Of a DNA stretch of 64,000 bases, positions 10,562-20,162 are shown one piece after another. The notes below the pieces were generated by a model. It ran no database searches. It saw only the letters and a list, made by a program, of their open reading frames with translations, and was not told the DNA's origin. The stretch comes from Sophora flavescens (Eukaryota > Streptophyta > Magnoliopsida > Fabales > Fabaceae), in NCBI GenBank assembly GCA_030762895.1, contig CM061067.1:165476518-165540517 (forward strand). The letters are read 5' to 3'. Made by a program: the position numbers and the translations under genes. How positions within the stretch are numbered: position 1 is the stretch's first letter; every line of letters begins with the position of its first letter.

Positions 10562-11844
10562 TACTTTCAACAGAGTCAAGGCCGTAAAAATTAGTTTTGC
10601 AATTTTTTAATAACTTGTAGCTTATTTGTTTTACCTTTTTTTTATTGCTGTATCTTGCTTTTTTTTTTCTTACAATAATTAAATATTAAAAACAAAAACA
10701 AAAACAAATTTTTTATTTTTTTATTTTTAGTGATGTTTGTTTGGATTGTCTTTTTTTTCTTGTATATGCATTTTAACTCATGTTATTTTTGTATATGTTT
10801 CACTAACAATGTTTTTGTTTCCTCCTCCTTTCTTTTCTTTTTCCCTATATTTTAACAATAGGGTAGAGGACTTACAACCATTTTTATATATACCTATGTT
10901 TTTATTTTGCAGGTTTTTCTTGTCTTTTCTTTTCTTTTCTTTTTATTTTTTAAGTATTACAGGTTTGTATGCCTGCTTCACACACATCACTATCACATAT
11001 TACGCACACTCCTGGCTCTATACTCAAGCTTGCTCAAAACCCAAGGATTAGGTCGTGCTCTGACATTATCATTGAAGAGGTGTTGTACCTCCCTGATACT
11101 TGTCGGTTCACCATTCAGATTGTACATGAGATCATGGAATAATCATATTGAGGGTTTATCCCTACTTGTGGCTAAATTCATGAATCAGATCCTTATAAGG
11201 GCAATCTGGGGACCACGACTTTTAGAGGTCTAGAACCATCCCAATTTTCACTAATAGAGCAAACCTAGTGGCCGACCTGTTTAGAGTCCTAACTTAGGGT
11301 GTGTCCATCCTTAGGTTTTACCTAGCTTAGGACAAAAGGGGGCGTACTTTTCTTTCCTCTCAGATTGTACCACTCAGATTGTACATGAGATCATGGAATA
11401 GTCATATTGAGGGTTTATCCCTACTTATGGCTAGATTCATGAATTAGATCCTTATAAGGGCAATCTGGGGACCATGACTTTTAGAGGTCTAGAACCGTCC
11501 CAATTTTCACTAATAGAGCAAACCTAGTGGCCGACCTGTTTAGAGTCCTAACTTAGGGTGTGTCCATCCTTAGGTTTTACCTGGCTTAGGACAAAAGGGG
11601 GCGTACTTTTCTTTCCTCTCTCTATCATCATAAGCATAAATTGTCATGCATGTTCATTGTGAATATTCACAAAACTAGGGGCGTCACATTGCCGCCTCAA
11701 ACCTGAATGACATATTCGAATATTATTGCACATCTCACAGGCGATATGTCATAATGAAGGTGATGCGTTGGCAGCATACCCGTCAGGGTTTTTAACCCCA
11801 TTGGGTCTCATACAACATGAATCATGCAAGATATATTTGTTTCA
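10562..11844 (+). other. Ogre-like leader, interrupted by the Athila insertion
   Basis: Noncoding, T-rich leader between PBS and ORF1. It holds a 258-bp direct duplication and continues after the Athila insertion at 38341. Short open frames here are low-complexity and are not supported as genes. Confidence 0.6.
11113..11628. repeat. 258-bp tandem duplication in the Ogre-like leader
   Basis: Copies at 11113-11370 and 11371-11628 differ by only a few substitutions. The same tract (gtggccgacctgtttagagt ... gacaaaagggggcgtac) appears in both. The junction repeats a short word (cagattgtac), suggesting slippage or unequal exchange at microhomology. Confidence 0.9.
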
Positions 11845-13167
11845 TGTTGACGGATCTGGGCAAGTATACCCAGTCGTGCAAGTAATACGGTGGTAAGACC
11901 GTTTATCGTTCCCATGAGGACTGTGCCAAGTACTAGCACGTACCGAATCGATTATTATCCAAGCGGATATTTGGATTGAAGGGAGCTCGATAGTAACTAC
12001 CAAGCCCAAATAAGATTTAAACCTAAACTAAACAAAATAGAGAGAAAAGTTCTTTGAGAAATTCTATCGAACACCAGGAAGGCAGTAAAAAGGATTATTC
12101 AAATATGAGAACAACGCTGGGATTAGGTTCACTAGACTTCATCCCGATGCAATGACATGACTAATAAACAGTTTCTACTTCAATTAAGACAATCAATCCA
12201 CTAAATTACTCAAGCCCCGATTCCTCGGATGACAAGAGCCTAAATCCACTAATAGACCCTAATTCCTTAGGTGGCCTAGATTAGTGAATTCGCATTAAGA
12301 TTAGGGATCATGCGATTGCTAATAAACCTAGTTCCATTCCTAGATACCAGATTTACTAGGTGATAAATTTCAGTTCCAGTTCTAATACGAATTTTCCAAT
12401 TGCATATCAAAACACTGATCAAGTCATGGGGGTGCTAGCCACAACAGGCATTAAACACAGAAATCAATCACTCAATAACGAAGTAAAAATTGTATTACAA
12501 GATCACATCAAATACATGAGAATTCAGAGATAGCTACCCTAACCCCAACAATGGAGTTTAGCCACTCATGATCATAACCACAACAAAAGAAATAGAAATG
12601 AAAAGAGGGAAGAACACCATGGAATCCTTGTGCAGCTGCCTGGTTCAGAGACAGTCTTTTGGGTTCAAAAACTATTTTTTTATGATCTGCTAGTGCCCAC
12701 TTATAGAAAGGCCATGCGTCACGGCCGTGATGGTCTCTGCCCTGGGCGCGCTTTCAAACTTTCATCTGTCACGGCCGTGACACTCATCACGGCCAGGCCG
12801 TGATAGCTTCTGTCTGTGAGGGTATAGTAGTCTCGGCCGTGAAGCTCATCACGGCTAAAGGCCGTGATGACTTCTCGACTTTTGCCTTCTTTTCTGCTCT
12901 GCTTGATCACGGCCGTGATGGTCATCACGGCCAGGTCGTGATAGGCTCTGCCCGGGTCGTTTTCTTCACTTTTCAGGTTCTGTCTTCATCCAAGCTCCAC
13001 CATGGCTATTCTGAGCATTTTTCCTTGAATTCCTGCAAAACAACACCAAGAAACCGCCTCACCCGTTCCAAGGGAAAAACTAACTAAAATCAAATAAAGT
13101 ATGCCTAATCTATATGAAAAATGCATGCAAAAGTGTACAGGAAACATGATGTAAAATCACACTATCA
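11845..13167 (-). repeat. 3' LTR of the Athila element
   Basis: Starts TGTTGACGGATC and ends CACTATCA on the plus strand. It matches the 5' LTR along its whole length with scattered substitutions and a shorter palindrome cluster (12719-12950), which accounts for most of its 41-bp deficit (1,323 against 1,364 bp). Confidence 0.95.
12719..12950. repeat. Palindromic TCACGGCCGTGA cluster in the Athila 3' LTR
   Basis: Perfect palindromes TCACGGCCGTGA lie at 12719-12730 and 12769-12780. They are followed by TCACGGCCAGGCCGTGA-type dyads and a further TCACGGCCGTGA/TCACGGCCAGGTCGTGA pair near 12906-12942. Each pair is followed by a (G/T)CTCTG or CTTCTG word. Confidence 0.9.
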
Positions 13168-13207
13168 AATCACCCCAAGCTTATTCAATTGCTTGTCCTC
13201 AAGCAAT
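13168..13207 (-). other. Polypurine tract and adjoining hairpin of the Athila element
   Basis: On the minus strand AAGCTTGGGGTGATT abuts the 3' LTR and is the plus-strand primer candidate. Just upstream a perfect 8-bp stem, ATTGCTTG-AGGA-CAAGCAAT (13188-13207), forms a hairpin. The same pair of elements recurs in the nested element next to its LTRs. Confidence 0.7.
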
Positions 13208-14121
13208 CACTAAGGCCAGCAGATATAGACAATCAAATCACGGATAATGAACCAAGAACCCGAGTACATAATCCAAGTAACAGGCATCTCAAATAATTCA
13301 GCAAGAGACAATCAGTTTCAAGTCCAATTAGAGGCTTAGGTTTCTTAGACTCATATTCTCACCGATTAGGGCACTCTTTATCACCTGAAGATCACCCCAA
13401 GCTTGTTTATTTGCTTGGCTCTCTTTCTCACCTCACTCAAGTGTTAGGGATATAATACAATTCACTCCATTTTCCTCAAGGAATGAATTCTACCATAGTC
13501 TTGACTATCAACCAAATCTCTACTTTATTAATGAAAACAATTAGGAATCAAGAGGTCTTTTGCTTTGGTTGTAACGGGGCCATGGGATTTATTGTTAGGT
13601 GGGGAAGTCAAGAAAGGACATTTCAAAAGGCTAAACAAAACATCAAGCATTGCAAACATGATACCTTCTAAAATACCTTTGTGGGTTTCGATTCTTTTTC
13701 CACCTTTCTTTCTTTCTTTCTTTTTCTTTTATTTCTCATTTCTTTTTGTCATCCCCTTCTCTACATATTTTCCTTTTTCTTTTGTTTTTCTTTTGTTTGG
13801 AGAAGGGGAGATTTTTAAACTCAAGAGAAACATTTTTCTGATTCTTTCATCCCAAACTTTTTCAACTACCTTTTTACCCTTTTTGTAATACTTTAGAAGG
13901 TATCCTATCAAGCATCATTCATCCACATATTTCAGGGTACCAAGAAAAGCATTTTTTTCTTTCAGGCTCAAACTTGGGCAACTAAGGGGTAGCATTTAGT
14001 AATTCAAAGCTCAGAAGGCCAAAAAAATACCTAGTGCCTCAATCATTTTCAAAAATTTTTTAAGCTTTGATACGGTTTCAAGTCAAGTTCTAGAGAAATA
14101 CCATCCAAGAGGAATAACACT
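13208..14121 (-). other. Athila 3' untranslated region
   Basis: No gene is seen. It holds a second PPT-like word (atcaccccaagcttg, 13392 onward) and a T/pyrimidine-rich tract at 13690-13800. Apparent frames here are low-complexity. Confidence 0.5.
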
Positions 14122-14985
14122 CTAACACAAAGAATGGGGTAGATTTAGTGAGTACCCAGTCGGCCTAGCCTGCGGTGGCGGGCGTAACGGCCTCTCTACC
14201 CTAATAGGCTGAGGCTCCTCTCCTACCGGCACTTTCCAAGTTGCCGGGTTTGATACATCTAACAGTGTGGGGTTAGGGAGAGGAATTGGCTGCCTCAGCC
14301 TGGGGTGTTTCAGGCAGTATATGTTATCCTCCCAGACAATCATCCCCATAGCCTCACAAGCCTGCAAGGTGATATGGGTCCGTCCAGGGGCGGCCTCAAA
14401 ACCATCCAAATCAAAGTTGAAGTGGTGGCATATGGTGGTGATGAGGCCACCTATGACAATAGTGCCACTTGCACTCTTGGCAACCTTTAAGAGGTGCCTA
14501 GCCAAATAGGACCCTGTGTCCACATTGCTCTCAGAGTGGAGTATGGCCCATAATATAAGGACCTCGTCCTGGAGGACGGATCCATCACTCTCGCCACGGC
14601 CAAACAGGGTATTGGCTATGACCCTGTGCATATACCTGATGCTAGGGTTAGCAAAGGCTGTGAACTTGGATGTCCGAGGGTCAAATCTCCTGCCCTCATA
14701 GTCTATCACTGACCAGAATTCAGGCGCACTAAACCCCAGGGGGTATCTTCGGTCACCCCCTATTGGAAATCCAAAGATCTCATTAAACTCTGTTAGGGTT
14801 AGTGTGAAGTCCTGGTTGAAGAGGCGGAATGTGATCCGCCCTTGTTGGTAATGCGGCCCTTGGATAATTTCCGCATCCAGGGAGCTTAGGAACTCCAGGG
14901 TAGGGCCAGCAAATGCAGGGTGTCTGGTGCGAGCGAACTCGCTCCACCCTATGTTTTGTAACATCCAATTAATGTCAGCAGTCAA
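14122..14985 (-). CDS. Athila env-position ORF (ATHILA ORF-1-like)
   Basis: An uninterrupted frame of about 287 codons lies between the palindrome array and the 3' LTR, where Athila elements carry their third ORF. The sequence is of the plant transposon ORF family seen in Athila: MLQNIGWSEFARTRHPAFAG near the start, FRLFNQDFTLTLTEFNEIFG in the middle, and a Pro-rich tail. No signal peptide or clear membrane segment is visible, so an envelope function is not shown by the sequence. The open frame lacks an ATG at its 5' end, and 15206-15151 (minus) encodes a short basic start (MATKRQRAARASRTHDES) followed by GTAACT. A splice from there to the AG at 14989-14988 would be plausible but misses the frame by one base, so the true 5' end is unresolved. 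Confidence 0.65.
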   Translation of the reverse strand: MTADINWMLQNIGWSEFARTRHPAFAGPTLEFLSSLDAEIIQGPHYQQGRITFRLFNQDFTLTLTEFNEIFGFPIGGDRRYPLGFSAPEFWSVIDYEGRRFDPRTSKFTAFANPSIRYMHRVIANTLFGRGESDGSVLQDEVLILWAILHSESNVDTGSYLARHLLKVAKSASGTIVIGGLITTICHHFNFDLDGFEAAPGRTHITLQACEAMGMIVWEDNIYCLKHPRLRQPIPLPNPTLLDVSNPATWKVPVGEEPQPIRVERPLRPPPQARPTGYSLNLPHSLC

Positions 14986-15645
14986 TCCTAGGGTATTTAT
15001 GCATGCATCATCAAGATATTTTGTCTGTATTATTTTCCTATTTTTTAAGACATTAAACCTATCTTGCTAAGCATTGTCCTTAAATACTATCCCAAACCCA
15101 TATCCATCAGTATCAGAATTGGAAGAGTCAGTCAGAGTTAGAGTAGTTACCTGCTCTCATCGTGAGTGCGTGAAGCCCGAGCTGCCCTTTGCCTTTTGGT
15201 TGCCATGATCCCAGAGCTTCAAAATCCAAGATCCTTGTATTGTTCAGAAATCTGGTTAGGATAGGGTTTCAATATTTGGGAAATTTTGAGGCTTCCCAAA
15301 ATTGAAGGGTTTTCCCTGTGGGGATGTTTGGGTTAGGGTTAGGGAGGTAAGGGGTGGTGTTGGTTGCGAGTGGGTGCAGCGGGGAGGCTATTCTCGAGCT
15401 TTTGGCTATGGTGATTCTCGAGTTTGATGAGTGTGAGAGGAATAAGAAGAGGAGAAGGAGGGGAATCGCAGAGGAGCGTGATGGTGTTTGGGAGAAGGAG
15501 GAGAGGTCACTGCTTGCTGGTTTGAGGGGAAGGAGGTGCTGGGAAGAAGGTTGGTTGTGTGGGTATGGAGGCTGAGGGAAGATGGAGATGAAGAGTGTGA
15601 GGCCGTGATAACTGAGGCTAGGTTTTAAAAATAAGGGCACCCTCG
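14986..15645 (-). other. Region between post-pol sequence and env-position ORF
   Basis: Contains a possible short 5' exon of the env-position ORF (15151-15206, minus) and a Ser/Pro/Leu-rich open frame at 15269-15640 of low complexity that I do not call a gene. Confidence 0.35.
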
Positions 15646-15713
15646 CGTCACGGCCGTGATGGCCATCACGGCCTAGCCGTGATGCGTTCTGTTTTCAGTA
15701 AAAAGGGCCATCA
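15646..15713. repeat. One palindrome unit left of the nested insertion
   Basis: TCACGGCCGTGA, then ATCACGGCCTAGCCGTGAT and GTTCTG, continue into CATCACGG at the insertion point. Together with 30806-31110 this was one array before the nested block entered it. Confidence 0.85.
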
Positions 15714-17463
15714 CGGTGTGGCTCCGGCAAGTGTACCGGGTCGTCGCAAGTAATAAAACACGGTAAGAGTCTACCGAGGTCGAACACAAGGATTGGGCTA
15801 CCAATTCGACTAATTTCGGGAAATCCGATACGTTGGTCAAGTGAGAAAAGTGGTTGAGAGAGATTATGATCAAAATTTCAAGTAAGAAATCGATTAAAGC
15901 TAAGGTGATTAAATTCAGAAATTAAAATATCTAGGGTTTCAAATCCACCTACCCAATCATGCATAGTATCCAAGTGATTATGTATTCCTCCCTAGGTTTA
16001 ATTACAATGTCAACTGGGACCCCCAATTTCTCCTATATTCACAGCCGTGCGCAATAGGACGTATTCAACGATTTGGATTAATTACTCACCAAGTCTCATA
16101 ATCCTAATCCTCGAATTCTGTTAATTCTTGTTCCCTACGTGGTTGCACTAATCTCCTACCCACTGTCGTGCAATATTCAATTAGTGATCCCAATTCAAGT
16201 TCTAAAACGCGAATCGCCGGTCGGCCTTAACACGTTTAACTAGTTAATCATGCTAGCATATGATCAACACAATAATATCAGAATTGGAAAACATTTACGA
16301 ACCCGATTCAAGTTCTAAAACGCGAATCGCCGTTCGGCCTCAAACACGTTTAACTGATTAATCACGCAATACATATGATCAAGCATTCAAATCAGAATCG
16401 GAAAACATCAATTAAAAAGAGGGGAGAAACACTTACATCATATGAACACTACACAGCCATGGGTGGCTTCATCGATCCCTCGGACGAGGGGATTAGTTCC
16501 TCATGCCCGTGACGACGCACAAACAATCGGCAATAATCCCCATAATAATAAACTAAAAGAAGAAAAGAAAAGAGAAGGGAGACGCAGCTCCAGAAACAAG
16601 GATTCGCACTCCTACTCTGCCCTAAACAAGTGGAAACAAACTTCATATCCATTCCTGATCTGAGACAGCCTTTAAATAAGGATTCTGTTCCTCGCCAGCT
16701 CGCGGGGCGAGCTTACTCTCGCGACGCGAAATTTAGTGTTGGCGCGCTTCAAATTTTGGATTTTCGCGAGGCGATCTTGTATTCGCGGGGCGAGTCTTCA
16801 AACCCTAATCTGTCACAGCCGTGATATTCATCACGGCTAAATCGTGATGGTCTCTGTCTTCCATGGTCTTCAGGGACTCGCGAGGCGAGACACCTTTCGC
16901 GGGGCGAGTCTTCAATTCTAGGCTGTGACCTTCATCACGGCTAGGCAGTGATGGTCTCTGACTTCCAAGTCTTCATGCTCTCGCGAGGCGAGCTGTCTCT
17001 CGCGGGGCGAGTCTTCAAACCTCAATTTGTCACAGCCGTGACCTTAATCACGGCTATGCCGTGATAGTCTCTGTCTTGCTGGTCTTCAGACTCTCGCGGG
17101 GCGAGAAGATTTTCGCGCGGCGATCCAGAAATGAGGACTTTTGCTGCTTTGTTGACCTTCAGTCTCGCGAGGCGAGAGTACACTCACGGGGCGAGTGTCT
17201 CCAGAATTGCAATTTCCACTATTTCTTGGCTTTCCTTGACTCCCGGAGCTTCACTTTATTGACCTGAAAACACAAAAAGCAACCAAAAGCATAATTCTAT
17301 CCAAAATTAGCTAAAAACTACACAAAAGACGCAAAACGAGTCAAAGTCCAACTTAGGAACAAAACAAGGCAAAATTTGGGCGAAAATGAGAGTGAACTCG
17401 ACTAATTGGCACATAAACCCTAGTTCATCTAGTCATAAAACTAGATAAGCCAGAGGCTTATCA
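15714..17463 (-). repeat. LTR A (outer, 3' LTR on the minus strand)
   Basis: 1750 bp. Its outer terminus is altered: cggtgtggctcc where the other copies have tgttgtggactcc. The inner end is TTATCA. It carries palindrome modules between about 16690 and 17200. Confidence 0.9.
16695..17200. repeat. Alternating palindromic modules in LTR A
   Basis: Two families alternate. CTCGCGGGGCGAG / CTCGCGAGGCGAG pairs occur near 16700, 16770, 16875, 16980, 17095 and 17165. TCACAGCCGTGA / TCACGGCTAnnnCGTGA pairs occur near 16810, 16922 and 17030. Most are followed by a GTCTTCA or GTCTCTG word. The same order is present in LTRs B, C and D at the repeat period. Confidence 0.85.
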
Positions 17464-18855
17464 AAACACCCCAAACTTAAACCTTGCTTGTCCCCAAGCA
17501 AGCTTAAAACTCAAAAACGACTCAAGACTTGGCAAGCCTAAAGGAATCAATCGATTTCGCACAAATTTAATGCAACTTTACAAAACAGTTTTTCTCCAAT
17601 GATCTCCCCCCTACATCAATGTCATCCCCACATTCATTTACTTTAAACCATTGAGAACTTCATCATTCATGCAATCATTAGTCTAAGTTGAGGATCAGGG
17701 TCACACACAAAAGGAAGATCACCAATTTCAAACAACTGCCTTCCTCACAAGGGTATGTAAAATTTCACTCATTCGCTCAAATTCATCTAGGCTTTCAACT
17801 TTTTCACTCAATTTCACTTATCAAGAGCACTTCCCATGAATTTGATTTTCATCTCAAAAATGGTCCCCACGTAAACATGTATGCAACATCAGAAGGTCTT
17901 TTAAAGGTTGTAATGGGGCCTGGCTCAAGGTAGGATATTCAAGGATATTTAGGCTTAAGTCCCTAGGAACTAAGAGAGCATGAGCATTTTGCAACTTTTT
18001 CCACTCAAATTCCTTTTTCCATTTTTTTCATTTGGGCTCGGGTGACTACATCTTTTTCCTTGCTAATCTTTTGATTTGCCCCTTTTCTTTTGGCAATTTT
18101 TTTTTGTTTTCTTCTTTTCTTTTCTTTTCTTTTTGCCTTGGGTCAACCTTTATTTTCTTTTTCTCATCCCAATATGACATATCACCTCGTAGCCACCCCA
18201 AACTTAGATTCTCACAACCTTTCTCTTGCTCATTTCCATGCTCTCCTAATCCTAAGATTGGGTTAACATGGTTTTTTCAGATTTTGGCTCGTAATGTAGG
18301 GTCATCAAGAAACAATAGGTCAATTGGCTCAATTTGGCTAACTAGGGAACATGAATTAGGGATGGTTCTTTTCAGGCCAAGTAGTTATTCAAAGAAAATT
18401 GCCTAAATCATTTGATGCAACACATAAACATGCAAACCATAAAGAGATTCAAGCAAATTCGGGAAAGTGCAACTTAACAGCGATTCACACATTCAAAAAC
18501 AGAGTTGGAGGCTCAAATCCTCACCTGGACATTTTGCAAATTGTTTGACCGAGATACGATTCCTAGTGTGTGCACCCCCCTCACCCCAAACTTATCATAA
18601 ATCAAGTAATCACAACAAGGTTCTCAAAGTTCAGTTTTCAATTTTTAAGTGGGGATAAACTTTTCTAATTTCAGAACTTAGGGGAAATCATCAATGGTCA
18701 AATAATTCATGCAATCAATCTACGCTCAATCTAATTAAAATCCAACAAGCTTGCCGACACGACATTTCATACAAAAACTCTTGATCTTCTCAAATTATTC
18801 AAGAGCGACAAACAAAAACAGAACACAAAAAGCAAACACAAAAACAAAACAAAAG
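17464..18855 (-). other. PPT, hairpin and 3' untranslated part of internal region 1
   Basis: The polypurine tract (minus AAGTTTGGGGTGTTTT) touches LTR A. A perfect hairpin, CTTGCTTG-TCCC-CAAGCAAG (17483-17502), follows, as in the host Athila element. The remaining 1.3 kb has T-rich tracts (18050-18150) and no supported gene. Equivalent regions lie at 21913-23304 and 26358-27749. Confidence 0.7.
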
Positions 18856-19968
18856 TTAGGAAAAGAGAGGGATACCTAGCTTGGGTTGCCTCCCAAGAAG
18901 CGCTTGTTTAACGTCCCGAGCTTGACTTATTAAGAAGCATCCACCTGGATCCCATAGTCTGTGGTACAAAGGCCAAGAGATGCTCATCATGTGAGATCCT
19001 CCACCCGGATCCCATGGTTTATGAAGTGGCCCTCGTAGGAGCAATATGACTCTATCCATACTTCCTTCTAGTCTGAGTGTGAAAACTTCTTTGACCTCCG
19101 CAATGATGAACTCACTTCCTCTCGGGTCAAAATGTGTTTTCACGAGGAAGTGTGCCAGACAAGTGGGCGGGTCTAACTTACCAATGTTCACACATGCATG
19201 CAAGCCAACATATTTATTTAACGCATCAAAATCAGGTTGCTTGGCAAGCATGGTGAAATCCTCTGCCACTTTATCTTCATTTTGCTCTCTACCCTCTTGC
19301 TCTGGTGCCTTGTCCCTTGCCAACTCCTCTTCCTTAGGTTGCTCTTTCTCAACATGTGGCTGTTCCTGGGCCTTGTCGCTTGTCAATTCCTTTTCCTCCG
19401 GTTGTTCTTCCTCATCATGTGGTAGTTCTTCCTCAACTCCCTGAGAACTAGTTACATCCCAGTCATATCCCAACACCCCACTGCTTCTAGTTGTTGTGGC
19501 ATTGCATTGGTTCTTAGGGTCGTTCTCGGTATCAACTGGGAGAGTCTCTGGGGGACACTCATTTAGTTGCTTTGTGAGCTGGGCAATCTGCATCTCTAGA
19601 TTCTGAAGTACCATCCCTGTCTGAGTTGCCAACTTGTCAATCGTCGCATTCATCTTCTCAAAAGATGTGGCTGTAAAAGTTGACAACTTCTCAAGAGCCA
19701 ACTCCCAAGGTTGTGGTTGCCAATTCTGTTGAGGTTGCTGTTGCCCATTTTGTTGAGGTTGTGGTTGCCAGGCTAAACCATCGTCAGCATTACTCCAAGC
19801 GACATCCGGATGGTCTCTACTCATATCACCCCAATACTGATTCTGACTCTGATAGTTGTTCTGGGGCACGCTGTCATTATGCCATGGTTCCACATATACT
19901 TGAGGGAAGTAGAACGGACAACTCCAAGTGTCATGGTTCCCATCACAATATTCGCAACCCGGAAGCAT
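18856..19968 (-). CDS. Gag-derived protein of the pol-less element, copy 1
   Basis: The frame from the first ATG encodes 370 aa (an upstream in-frame TTG extends it slightly). It opens with a zinc-knuckle-like CEYCDGNHDTWSC (CX2CX3HX4C), the same spacing as the Athila nucleocapsid CDFCGSDHDNGRC at 35770. A Gln/Pro-rich stretch follows, then a helical segment (FEKMNATIDKLATQTGMVLQ and NLEMQIAQLTKQLNE) like that after the Athila knuckle. An acidic Glu-rich region with repeated EEEQPEEKEL-type words comes next. There is no capsid, protease, RT or integrase. The C-terminal 15 residues are translated from the conserved post-pol block of Athila, so the ORF looks like a deletion fusion of gag to post-pol sequence. 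Whether it is translated or useful is unknown. Confidence 0.65.
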   Translation of the reverse strand: MLPGCEYCDGNHDTWSCPFYFPQVYVEPWHNDSVPQNNYQSQNQYWGDMSRDHPDVAWSNADDGLAWQPQPQQNGQQQPQQNWQPQPWELALEKLSTFTATSFEKMNATIDKLATQTGMVLQNLEMQIAQLTKQLNECPPETLPVDTENDPKNQCNATTTRSSGVLGYDWDVTSSQGVEEELPHDEEEQPEEKELTSDKAQEQPHVEKEQPKEEELARDKAPEQEGREQNEDKVAEDFTMLAKQPDFDALNKYVGLHACVNIGKLDPPTCLAHFLVKTHFDPRGSEFIIAEVKEVFTLRLEGSMDRVILLLRGPLHKPWDPGGGSHMMSISWPLYHRLWDPGGCFLISQARDVKQALLGRQPKLGIPLFS

Positions 19969-20138
19969 TCCTTCGTGTACCTCGCATACAAAACAAGGCA
20001 AGACCAAGTGGAATCAAGGAAGTAGAGAGAGGGTAGAAAATAAAAAGAAAATAATAAAAATAAAAATAAAAATAAGAACAAAAATAACTTAACCAAATAA
20101 TCAAACTTCCCTAAAACTAGGAAAATTGGTTGTGCCAA

Positions 20139-20156
20139 TCCCCGGCAACGGCGCCA
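20139..20156 (-). other. PBS of internal region 1
   Basis: On the minus strand TGGCGCCGTTGCCGGGGA, complementary to plant tRNA-Asp in the usual Athila manner. It is identical to the PBS at 36948-36965. Confidence 0.85.
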
Positions 20157-20162
20157 AAAACT

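Noticed and set aside
10737..11233. Open frames of about 105 codons in the Ogre-like leader
   Set aside because: Phe/Leu-rich translation of T-rich noncoding sequence; one also runs into the 258-bp duplication.
13565..13911. Frames on both strands at a pyrimidine tract in the Athila 3' UTR
   Set aside because: Composition-driven, present on both strands, and located between ORF and PPT where no gene is expected.
19046..20036. Plus-strand frames of 118-132 codons opposite the gag-like ORF
   Set aside because: They mirror the minus-strand coding sequence and recur only because the unit is triplicated.
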